A DNA stretch of 13,015 nucleotides from Pseudobdellovibrio sp. (lineage in GTDB: Bacteria; Bdellovibrionota; Bdellovibrionia; Bdellovibrionales; Bdellovibrionaceae): the NCBI GenBank assembly GCA_025449725.1, contig JANWIU010000083.1, positions 1-13,015 of the forward strand, given 5' to 3'. The translations under genes were made by a program, and so were the position numbers. This document shows positions 6,662 through 13,015 of the stretch, one piece after another; the stretch's first letter is position 1; each line of letters starts with the position of its first letter. The notes beneath the pieces were generated by a model, which saw nothing but the letters and a program-made list of their open reading frames with translations, searched no databases and was not told the DNA's origin.

Positions 6662-6666
6662 CTCCT
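6662..6666 (-). promoter_or_regulatory. Ribosome binding site deciding the atpB start
   Basis: AGGAG on the minus strand lies 4 bases before the ATG at 6657. It argues for the shorter subunit a over the in-frame upstream ATG at 6732. Confidence 0.75.
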
Positions 6667-6672
6667 ATATTG

Positions 6673-6687
6673 CGCACCTGAAGTGCG
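6673..6687 (-). other. Small hairpin upstream of atpB
   Basis: CGCAC (6683-6687 read on the minus strand) and GTGCG (6673-6677) form a 5-pair GC-rich stem with a 5-base loop, 6 bases before the atpB ribosome site. No U-tract follows, so it is not a terminator. It may mark mRNA processing or tune atpB translation. Confidence 0.45.
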
Positions 6688-6697
6688 ACGAAAACCC

Positions 6698-7042
6698 TTA
6701 CGACTTTTTAAATTTTTTAACACCCAGTGCAACGATCAATGAAAAAATCAATGCCGTCAGACCAATGCAAAAACCGATGGGGTTTATCCATTTTAAAGTA
6801 TAAACGCTCCATAAAAGTCCAATTAAAATCAGGTACTTAAATATAATAATCAAAAGCACGAACGCAATATGTTTTTTTACGAATATGAGGTGCCAGTAGG
6901 CTGCGAGTCCGCCAAAGCTCACAAAGACGGTCATTCCGCCCAGAATTGCGCCAACCGCTAGGCCTTTATCGTAAAAGGCAAACAAAAGACAGGCTATTGC
7001 GGCGGTATAGAGAGCAATTGATACTGCTATAGATTTAATCAT
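6698..7042 (-). CDS. atpI: AtpI-like ATP synthase accessory membrane protein
   Basis: A 114-residue protein with four predicted membrane helices (about 4-22, 26-46, 57-79 and 86-106) and a basic end (KKFKKS). Size, four-helix layout and position just before atpB match the ATP synthase I family (PF03899-type). In other bacteria AtpI assists assembly or stability of the c ring and may take part in Mg2+ handling with AtpZ. The family is poorly conserved in sequence, so the call rests mainly on topology and context. It starts 8 bases inside the atpZ-like gene with no clear ribosome site, so coupled translation is likely. Confidence 0.75.
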   Translation of the reverse strand: MIKSIAVSIALYTAAIACLLFAFYDKGLAVGAILGGMTVFVSFGGLAAYWHLIFVKKHIAFVLLIIIFKYLILIGLLWSVYTLKWINPIGFCIGLTALIFSLIVALGVKKFKKS

Positions 7043-7232
7043 TTTTTAACTTTTTAAGTTTAAGAAACAGACTGACGAACCAAATTAGCATGGCCGCCAA
7101 AACCAAAAAGGCGGGTAGTGATTTCGAATAACCTTGAGCCACTAAGTAATCTCCGGCCCAAACGGCTAACACCACCAATACAACTAATTCAAAACCAATC
7201 GAAAGGAAGATGAGATACTTGTTATTCTTCAT
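7035..7232 (-). CDS. atpZ: AtpZ-like F0F1 ATPase accessory protein
   Basis: A 65-residue protein with two predicted membrane helices (about 8-31 and 39-58) and charged ends (MKNNK, KLKKLKND). The hairpin topology fits the small ATPase gene1/AtpZ family (PF09527-type). Features are an Asp near the end of helix 1 (AGDYL, Asp28), a short loop with Pro40, and a second helix leading to a basic tail. AtpZ pairs with AtpI and has been proposed to act in divalent cation transport or c-ring assembly. AAGGGA at 7241-7246 lies 8 bases before the ATG, and the start shares an ATGA overlap with the TPR gene. Sequence identity alone would not secure this name; the atpI-atpB-atpE context does most of the work. 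Confidence 0.65.
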   Translation of the reverse strand: MKNNKYLIFLSIGFELVVLVVLAVWAGDYLVAQGYSKSLPAFLVLAAMLIWFVSLFLKLKKLKND

Positions 7233-8062
7233 TTTCTGATTCCCTTAGAAAGTGGTTTGTTAGCGATTTTAGATTTAAGTCTTTTAATTCTCAGCTCGTA
7301 ATAGGCTTTATCTTTAACAAATCCTTCGTTTTTCAAAAGATAATTTAAAGCCTCACTGTATTGTTCCATTTCTTCATAAACAATTGAAACAGCAACATAC
7401 AAATTTTCTTCCGCAAAAAACGAAGCGTTTTTTTGACGAAGTTCTTCATAGGCTAATAATGTTTCTTTATATCGGCGCTCAGACATTAATATTTCAGCCT
7501 TTAATTTTAAGAAATGAAGGCCTTGAAATTTTACGTATTTTTCAGCCGCCGTGATTTCTTCAAGTGCCTGATCACTGTGTCCTGTTAAATAAAGTGTTTG
7601 AGATATTCTTAATCTTATTTTCTCTTTCTTTTTTGAATCTTTTAAAAGCGGCTCAAGAATTTGAAGTTCTTTAAGGGCGTTTGAATAATCCTGCAGATTT
7701 TCCAGATAAATTTCGGAAATCGCTTCCTGGGCGGCAATTCTTTGAAGCTCATCTGAAGAAGATAAAATAATCGTCCGAAACATCCGCAGTGCCTTGGGGT
7801 AATTCTGAAGTTCGAATCTAACGATTCTGGCTGCTTCACCTAAATAGCGGTATTTTTGAACGTTATCCTTTTCAAGCAGCGAAGTTTTTTCTAATAGATC
7901 AGCGGCGGAACTGTAGTTTCCGCTGTCTAGTGCTGCGATCGATTGTTCGTAAAGCTTTTCAGATCGTGAAGTACAAGATGTGCCGGCGCCCATTACAGAC
8001 GCCAGCAAAAGAACAAATAGTGACTTTTTAATGGATTTCTTCGCCGGCTTTTTCTTCATCAT
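7229..8062 (-). CDS. TPR-repeat lipoprotein
   Basis: A 277-residue exported repeat protein without a recognised specific function. A strongly basic start (KKKPAKKSIKK) leads to a hydrophobic stretch and Cys30 within GAGTSC. This is a lipobox with Gly at -3, less usual than Leu or Val. Thr31 at +2 would be compatible with outer-membrane sorting. After it come about six helix-pair repeats with TPR-like spacing. Examples are the ALDSGNYSSAADLLEK (about 44-59), QNYPKALRMF, QDYSNALKEL, GHSDQALEEI, ERRYKETLLAYEEL and EQYSEALNYL segments. It likely scaffolds an envelope complex. It starts 35 bases inside gyrA. Two tandem ATGs (8062, 8059) are preceded by an in-frame TTG (8065); I prefer 8062. It shares an ATGA overlap with the atpZ-like gene, so it is translationally tied into the gyrase-F0 run. 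Confidence 0.82.
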   Translation of the reverse strand: MMKKKPAKKSIKKSLFVLLLASVMGAGTSCTSRSEKLYEQSIAALDSGNYSSAADLLEKTSLLEKDNVQKYRYLGEAARIVRFELQNYPKALRMFRTIILSSSDELQRIAAQEAISEIYLENLQDYSNALKELQILEPLLKDSKKKEKIRLRISQTLYLTGHSDQALEEITAAEKYVKFQGLHFLKLKAEILMSERRYKETLLAYEELRQKNASFFAEENLYVAVSIVYEEMEQYSEALNYLLKNEGFVKDKAYYELRIKRLKSKIANKPLSKGIRK

Positions 8063-10493
8063 CAACTACGGCAATACCTTTTACAAATTCCTGTTTTTCA
8101 TCAAGATTAATTAGGCGCACACCCTGTGTGTTGCGTCCCAAAATTGAGATGTCGGAAATTTTCATTCTGATAACCTGGCCCTGATCAGTAGACAGGATAA
8201 GTTCCTGCGTTGCCGAAACTTTCTTAGTTCCAACGACATTACCCACTTTATCAGTTGTTTTTTGAGTGATGATACCAACACCGCCACGGCTTTGGATGCG
8301 ATATTCGCCTGTTTCAGAGCGCTTACCGTAACCTTTAGAAGTAACCATTAAAATTGTATCTTTGGTTTCTTTTTCTAAAACTTCCATCGCAACGACTGCA
8401 TCTTCTTTAGCAAGGGTAATACCTTTTACACCCCGGGCTGCGCGGCCCATGGAGCGAACATCATCCTCGTTGAAACGAATCGACATACCTTCTTTTGTCG
8501 CAATAAAGATGTCACATTGACCATCAGATAAACTTACAGCAACAACTTGATCATCTAAATCAGTCGTTAATGCAATAATCCCGGCCTGACGCGGGTTAGA
8601 GAATGCATCTAACGATGTCTTCTTGATAATCCCTTTTTCGGTCAGCATCACAACGTGTTTATTTTCGCTGAATTCATCCACTGGCAAAATTGCACGGACT
8701 TTTTCACCGGCTGCCAACTGAACCACATTCGCTAAAGATTTACCCTTAGATGTTCTGCTTCCCAGAGGAAGTCTGTGAACTTTGCACCAGTAAACTTTTC
8801 CTTTGTCTGTGAAAACCAAGAGCATCGTTTTTGTTGAGGCTGTGAATAGATCCGTTACGTAATCCTCTTCACGCGTTTCCATACCTTTTAGGCCTTTACC
8901 GCCGCGCTTTTGAACGCGGTACTCTTCGGTAGAAATACGTTTGATGTAGCCGGTATTTGTTACAGTAACTACCATTGATTCGTCAGCGATTAAGTCTTCG
9001 TCTTCGATATCTGACATATCGCCGGAAATTTCAGTACGGCGAGGGTTAGAATAACGTTTTTTAATGTCTTCTAATTCCGCAACGATAATTTTGTAAACTT
9101 CTTTAACGTCAGCTAATACGAATTTCAACCAATCAATTTGTTTTTGTAGTTCGCCCAATTCATCAATAATTTTTTGAATTTCTAAACCTGTTAAACGTTG
9201 AAGGCGCATTTCTAAAATCGCAACTGCTTGTCGTTCACTAAAAGCAAACTTAGACATCAGGTTTTCGCGAGCTGTATGAGCCTCTTTTGATGCCTTAATA
9301 GTTGCGATGACGGCGTCGATCTGATCTAAGGCCTTTTTCAAACCTTCCAGAATGTGAGCGCGTTCCTGAGCTTTTTTAAGTTCAAAGATACAACGTTTAG
9401 TTACAACATCGCGGCGGTGTTCAACAAAGGCCTGTAACATTTCTTTTAAGTTAAATGTTACAGGTTGGTTCTTCGCGTCCAGTGCAAGCATGATAATACC
9501 GAAACTGACTTGTAACTGAGTAAATTTAAACAAACGGTTTAAAATTACAGAAGCGTTTTCGCCGCGTTTTAATACGATGACCGCGCGCATACCTTCACGA
9601 GAAGATTCGTCACGAATATCTGAAATTCCTTCAACAGTTTTTTCACGAACAAGGTCCGCAATACTTTCAATAAGTTTTGCTTTATTAACCTGGTAAGGAA
9701 GTTCTGTAATAATTATTTCTTCATGATCTTTTTTAGTTTCAATTTCAGTTTTTGCTTTAATTGTGATAATTCCGCGGCCTTTGCGGTAAGCGGAAATAAT
9801 TCCTTCTTTACCTGCAATCTGACCAGCGGTAGGAAAGTCAGGTCCCGGAATGCGCTCAATTAATTCTTCAATTCCACAATCAGGGTTATGAATTAAATGA
9901 ATGCAGCCATCGATCACTTCACCTAAATTATGCGGTGGTATGTTCGTTGCCATACCAACGGCGATTCCGGCAGATCCATTAACCAGTAAATTGGGGTATT
10001 TTGCAGGAAGAATCAGTGGAATCTGTAAGGAATCGTCATAGTTCGGGCCAAAGGGAACTGTTTCCTTCTCGATATCATTCAACAGCTCTTCCGCTAAACG
10101 AGTCATACGCACTTCGGTATAACGTTGCGCCGCCGGAGAATCGCCGTCGATTGATCCAAAGTTACCCTGACCATCGATCAACGGGTAGCGAAGAGAAAAA
10201 TCCTGAGCCATACGTACCATTGTATCGTAAGCAGCTGTATCACCGTGCGGATGGTATTTACCGATCACATCACCGACTACACGGGCAGATTTCTTATATG
10301 GTTTATCATGAGTATTTGAAAGCTCATGCATCGCAAAGAGTACGCGTCTGTGAACCGGCTTAAGACCGTCACGAACATCCGGAAGTGCACGGCCCACAAT
10401 AACCGACATGGAGTATTGTAAGTATGCTTCGCGCATTTCTTTGTTGATATCTACGTTTGTTATACCTTTTACATTTCCGTCAGAAGAATCCAT
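8028..10493 (-). CDS. gyrA: DNA gyrase subunit A
   Basis: Breakage-reunion subunit of the A2B2 enzyme that introduces negative supercoils using ATP. At 821 residues it is slightly shorter than E. coli (875). The winged-helix/tower domain (about 10-490) contains the catalytic Tyr125 (AAQRYTEVR, 121-129) and the quinolone-determining region HPHGDTAAYD (81-90). Thr86 stands at E. coli Ser83 and Asp90 at Asp87, a quinolone-sensitive-type Asp. The C-terminal DNA-wrapping propeller (about 505-805) carries the gyrase-defining GyrA box QKRGGKG (528-534), which excludes ParC. A later blade has a degenerate copy (IQSRGGVG). The protein ends in a short acidic tail (VVDDEEKAGEEIH). AGGG at 10500-10503 precedes the ATG. 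It lies 66 bases after gyrB and overlaps the TPR gene. Confidence 0.98.
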   Translation of the reverse strand: MDSSDGNVKGITNVDINKEMREAYLQYSMSVIVGRALPDVRDGLKPVHRRVLFAMHELSNTHDKPYKKSARVVGDVIGKYHPHGDTAAYDTMVRMAQDFSLRYPLIDGQGNFGSIDGDSPAAQRYTEVRMTRLAEELLNDIEKETVPFGPNYDDSLQIPLILPAKYPNLLVNGSAGIAVGMATNIPPHNLGEVIDGCIHLIHNPDCGIEELIERIPGPDFPTAGQIAGKEGIISAYRKGRGIITIKAKTEIETKKDHEEIIITELPYQVNKAKLIESIADLVREKTVEGISDIRDESSREGMRAVIVLKRGENASVILNRLFKFTQLQVSFGIIMLALDAKNQPVTFNLKEMLQAFVEHRRDVVTKRCIFELKKAQERAHILEGLKKALDQIDAVIATIKASKEAHTARENLMSKFAFSERQAVAILEMRLQRLTGLEIQKIIDELGELQKQIDWLKFVLADVKEVYKIIVAELEDIKKRYSNPRRTEISGDMSDIEDEDLIADESMVVTVTNTGYIKRISTEEYRVQKRGGKGLKGMETREEDYVTDLFTASTKTMLLVFTDKGKVYWCKVHRLPLGSRTSKGKSLANVVQLAAGEKVRAILPVDEFSENKHVVMLTEKGIIKKTSLDAFSNPRQAGIIALTTDLDDQVVAVSLSDGQCDIFIATKEGMSIRFNEDDVRSMGRAARGVKGITLAKEDAVVAMEVLEKETKDTILMVTSKGYGKRSETGEYRIQSRGGVGIITQKTTDKVGNVVGTKKVSATQELILSTDQGQVIRMKISDISILGRNTQGVRLINLDEKQEFVKGIAVVDDEEKAGEEIH

Positions 10494-10559
10494 TTTTTTC
10501 CCTATAAAATCTCGCTTACCTGCGAGAATAAATTAGTTAATCACCTGCCATCGGCAGAA
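10494..10559 (-). other. gyrB-gyrA intergenic region with two small hairpins
   Basis: This 66-base gap holds two perfect 5-pair stems. CTGCC/GGCAG (10545-10549 with 10553-10557, 3-base loop) is 3 bases past the gyrB stop. CTCGC/GCGAG (10511-10515 with 10522-10526, 6-base loop) lies just before the gyrA ribosome site. ACCTGC occurs at 10518-10523 and again at 10543-10548 on the + strand. Neither hairpin has a following U-tract, so read-through from gyrB into gyrA is expected. Confidence 0.55.
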
Positions 10560-12983
10560 TTAAACGTCTAAACCCTTAACCATCAATGCGTTGTCTTGGA
10601 TAAACTTACGGCGTGGTTCTACTTGTTCGCCCATAAGTACCGAGAAGGTTTCATCCGCCGCGACAGCATCATCAATTGTTACTTTTAATAAGTTACGGTT
10701 TGCAGGATCCAGCGTGGTTTCCCAAAGCTGTTCCGGATTCATCTCGCCCAATCCTTTGTAACGCTGAATGTAGACTCCTTTTTTAGTCGTCGTCATCACG
10801 TGTTCAAAAAATTCATCGTAACTTTCAAATGAAAATTCATTCGAACCTTGTTCGATTGTTACAGGTAACTTGGAAACACCTTGGATGTTTTTCCATAATG
10901 CACGAAGCTCGATTATTTCAGAAGCATTCAATGTGTTTTCAGAAAACATTGTGATTTTTCTGTCTGCATAACGGGTGCTGGTAATGGTGGCCATTACTTT
11001 TCCGTCTTTTTCCTGAACGGCAGATTCAAAATCAGTAATCCCTTTTCCAGGATTAACGGCAATCCAATCTTTAAGGTCACTCAAAGCTGTTTTTAATTTA
11101 GATTCGCTTTTTAACACTTCTTCCAGATCAGGAACCTTCGTTAATAAGAAATAAAGAATGTCATGATCATACTTAGCAGAAGAAGCCTTAAGTAATGATG
11201 CAAATTTTTGAATATTTAAAACCATTTGTCTTAATGTGGCTACATCAGTTGTTTTTCCTTTGAACTGAAAAGAATCCAAACCTGAGCTTAAAAGATATTC
11301 CGTTAATGCAGCTTCGTCTTTTAAATAAGTTTCAGATTGACCCTTTTTAGCTCGATATAAAGGTGGTTGAGCAATGTAGATAAAACCTTTTTCAAGAACC
11401 ACCGGCATTTGACGATAAAAGAATGTGAGTAACAAAGTTCTAATGTGCGATCCATCCACATCCGCATCGGTCATAATTATGATTTTATGATAACGGACCT
11501 TATCGGCACTGACGTTATCTTTGCCGATTCCTGTTCCCAAAGCTGAAATCATCATTTTGATCTCATCATTAGATAACATCTTATCAAAACGGGCCTTCTC
11601 CACATTTAAAATTTTACCTTTTAAAGGTAAAACCGCTTGCGTTTTACGGTCACGCGCTTGTTTAGCAGATCCACCGGCCGAGTCTCCCTCTACCAGGTAT
11701 AATTCACATTTTGCAGGATCTCTCTCTTGGCAGTCCGCCATTTTTCCGGGTAAAGATCCGCCATCTAAAGCCGTTTTACGACGAGTTAAATCGCGGGCTT
11801 TTCTTGCGGCATCGCGGGCCCTGGCAGCTTCCACACATTTACCAACAATGGTTTTTGCCATGCCGGGGTTGCGGTCAAGCCAGTCGGCTAATTTTTCATT
11901 TACTAAGGATTCAACAATACCTTTTACTTCAGCATTGCCGAGTTTGGTCTTTGTTTGTCCTTCAAATAATGGTTCACGAACTTTTACAGAAATAATGGCA
12001 GCTAATCCTTCACGAATATCTTCGCCCTCGATACTTTCTTTAAAATCCTTTAAAAGATTTTTTTGAGAAGCATACGTATTCGTTGTTCTGGTTAAAGCAC
12101 CACGGAAGCCGATTAAATGAGTTCCACCTTCGTGGGTATTAATATTGTTCGCGTAACAATAAATAGATTCTGTGTAAGAATCGTTCCACTGCATAGCGAC
12201 TTCTACTTCTACGCTGTCTTTTTCGCCGCGGAAGTAAATGACATCGCTGTGAATCGCTTTTTTAGATTCATTTAAATAAGCAACAAATTCCGCAACGCCG
12301 TTTGCATATTGGAAGTCCTGTTTTTTATCGGTTCTTTCATCTTTAAGACAAATGTGAAGGCCTGCGTTTAAGAAAGCCATTTCGCGAAAACGATTTGTTA
12401 AAGTATTGAAGTCAAAAGCCATTCCGGGCTCTTTGAAGATTTCTGTATCCGGCTTAAATATAACAACAGTTCCGGTTCTATCTGTAGGACCGATTTTTTC
12501 AACCGGGCCTTGCGGAATACCCTTTTCATAAACTTGCCGATACTGATTGCCGTTTTTATGCGATTCAACCTGACAACGGATAGAAAGCGCATTCACAACA
12601 GAAGCTCCTACGCCATGCAGACCGCCGGAAACCTTATAGGCCCCGCCGTCAAACTTACCGCCGGCATGAAGAACGGTATAAACAACTTCAAGAGCATCTT
12701 TACCTGACTTATGTGGACCAACAGGAACTCCACGACCGTCATCATCAACTGACAATGATCCGTCAGCATGGATTGTTACTAAAATTCTTTTACAGTAGCC
12801 GGCTAAAGATTCGTCAACCGCGTTATCCACGATTTCATACACAAGACGGTGATAACCACGAATAGTCGTGTCACCAATGTACATTCCTGGTCTTTTTCTT
12901 ACCGCTTCCAGTCCTTCCAGGACCTGAATGTCATCAGCACCGTAATTTTTTTGCTGATCAACACTCGTACTCATTCCAGTCAT
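10560..12983 (-). CDS. gyrB: DNA gyrase subunit B
   Basis: ATPase subunit of gyrase, 807 residues. The GHKL ATPase domain has EIVDNAVDES (50-59; Glu50 and Asn54 equal E. coli Glu42 and Asn46), DDGRGVP (81-87) and GLHGVGASVVNALS (121-134). A transducer domain follows, with GGTHLIGFR (286-294) and the loop EGQTKTKLGN (341-350). The TOPRIM domain has VEGDSAGGSAKQ (431-442), PLKGKILNVEKAR (453-465) and the metal-binding DADVDGSH (506-513). The end carries QRYKGLGEMNPEQLW (740-754). The roughly 170-residue insert between DADVDGSH and QRYKGLGEMN (about 550-715) marks the long Gram-negative form. The start is set at the ATG at 12983 by AAGGAG at 12990-12995; a TTG at 13001 lies upstream of that site. 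It is first visible gene of the - strand operon. Confidence 0.98.
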   Translation of the reverse strand: MTGMSTSVDQQKNYGADDIQVLEGLEAVRKRPGMYIGDTTIRGYHRLVYEIVDNAVDESLAGYCKRILVTIHADGSLSVDDDGRGVPVGPHKSGKDALEVVYTVLHAGGKFDGGAYKVSGGLHGVGASVVNALSIRCQVESHKNGNQYRQVYEKGIPQGPVEKIGPTDRTGTVVIFKPDTEIFKEPGMAFDFNTLTNRFREMAFLNAGLHICLKDERTDKKQDFQYANGVAEFVAYLNESKKAIHSDVIYFRGEKDSVEVEVAMQWNDSYTESIYCYANNINTHEGGTHLIGFRGALTRTTNTYASQKNLLKDFKESIEGEDIREGLAAIISVKVREPLFEGQTKTKLGNAEVKGIVESLVNEKLADWLDRNPGMAKTIVGKCVEAARARDAARKARDLTRRKTALDGGSLPGKMADCQERDPAKCELYLVEGDSAGGSAKQARDRKTQAVLPLKGKILNVEKARFDKMLSNDEIKMMISALGTGIGKDNVSADKVRYHKIIIMTDADVDGSHIRTLLLTFFYRQMPVVLEKGFIYIAQPPLYRAKKGQSETYLKDEAALTEYLLSSGLDSFQFKGKTTDVATLRQMVLNIQKFASLLKASSAKYDHDILYFLLTKVPDLEEVLKSESKLKTALSDLKDWIAVNPGKGITDFESAVQEKDGKVMATITSTRYADRKITMFSENTLNASEIIELRALWKNIQGVSKLPVTIEQGSNEFSFESYDEFFEHVMTTTKKGVYIQRYKGLGEMNPEQLWETTLDPANRNLLKVTIDDAVAADETFSVLMGEQVEPRRKFIQDNALMVKGLDV

Positions 12984-12989
12984 TTGAAA

Positions 12990-12995
12990 CTCCTT
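12990..12995 (-). promoter_or_regulatory. Ribosome binding site deciding the gyrB start
   Basis: AAGGAG on the minus strand lies 6 bases before the ATG at 12983. A second in-frame ATG at 12974 is less well spaced and the TTG at 13001 lies upstream of the site, so 12983 is the best start. The remaining 20 bases to the window edge show no promoter I can defend. Confidence 0.8.
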
Positions 12996-13015
12996 CAACA
13001 AAGATCACAGGTTTA

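Noticed and set aside
6658..6732. N-terminal extension of subunit a from the ATG at 6732
   Set aside because: It overlaps the end of the atpI-like gene and runs through the hairpin region. A good AGGAG points to the ATG at 6657, and the extra residues are not membrane-like.
10221..10251. Thr86 in the GyrA quinolone region as a resistance mutation
   Set aside because: Thr at this position is the natural residue in several wild-type gyrases (for example Pseudomonas), and Asp90 is intact. There is no evidence of acquired resistance.
8028..10493. Assignment of this subunit as topoisomerase IV ParC instead of GyrA
   Set aside because: An intact GyrA box (QKRGGKG, 528-534), a full propeller and adjacency to gyrB identify gyrase.
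11521..12066. 181-codon open frame on the + strand opposite gyrB
   Set aside because: It is antisense to highly conserved TOPRIM and transducer coding sequence. It has no ribosome site, and its composition is that of a shadow frame.
12984..13001. Longer gyrB from a TTG at 13001
   Set aside because: The AAGGAG ribosome site lies inside this extension and is spaced for the ATG at 12983.
1..13015. Search for mobile elements, CRISPR arrays, tRNA or rRNA genes, phage or toxin-antitoxin genes
   Set aside because: No transposase, long terminal inverted repeats, regularly spaced direct repeats or RNA gene signatures were seen. All sizeable stretches are occupied by conserved or well-supported genes.

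Overview
The window is core chromosomal DNA from a Gram-negative bacterium. It is moderately AT-rich by eye and tightly packed: nearly every base is coding, and the longest non-coding gaps are about 65 bases. The gene content fits a predatory-bacterium-like lineage (Bdellovibrionota or a deltaproteobacterial relative). Pointers are gyrB-gyrA running into F0 ATP synthase genes, an F0 c subunit with a signal-peptide-like leader, and a cluster of SurA-type chaperones. The taxon is inferred from memory of such gene orders, not from a search. Because gyrB often lies near dnaA, the window is probably close to oriC.

Left half (1-5562, + strand): a compact operon whose genes overlap by 4-26 bases, apart from one 6-base gap before surA. 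It encodes three consecutive parvulin-type peptidyl-prolyl isomerases/chaperones: an exported protein, a lipoprotein, and a SurA-like exported protein. These are followed by PdxA (vitamin B6 synthesis), a phosphomannomutase/phosphoglucomutase, and a small exported protein of unknown role. The surA-pdxA adjacency is the one known from E. coli. The tail of an upstream gene may overlap the first gene by 4 bases. A symmetrical hairpin terminator at 5563-5588 closes this operon and the convergent one.

Right half (13015 down to 5626, - strand): gyrB, gyrA, a TPR lipoprotein, atpZ-like, atpI-like, atpB (F0 a) and atpE (F0 c). Spacing from gyrA to atpE runs from a 35-base overlap to a 40-base gap, so these genes look cotranscribed with the gyrase genes. 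F0 subunit b and all F1 genes are absent, so the ATP synthase genes are split.

Together the left operon combines outer-membrane protein folding, cofactor synthesis and sugar-phosphate supply for envelope polysaccharide. The right one joins DNA supercoiling to the membrane rotor of ATP synthase. I see no mobile element, CRISPR array, tRNA, rRNA or sign of recent transfer. The window is largely ordinary core genome. The points worth a second look are the gyrase-F0 operon, the c-subunit ion-site residues, the divergence of catalytic histidines across the three parvulins, and the dual-frame gyrA/TPR overlap.
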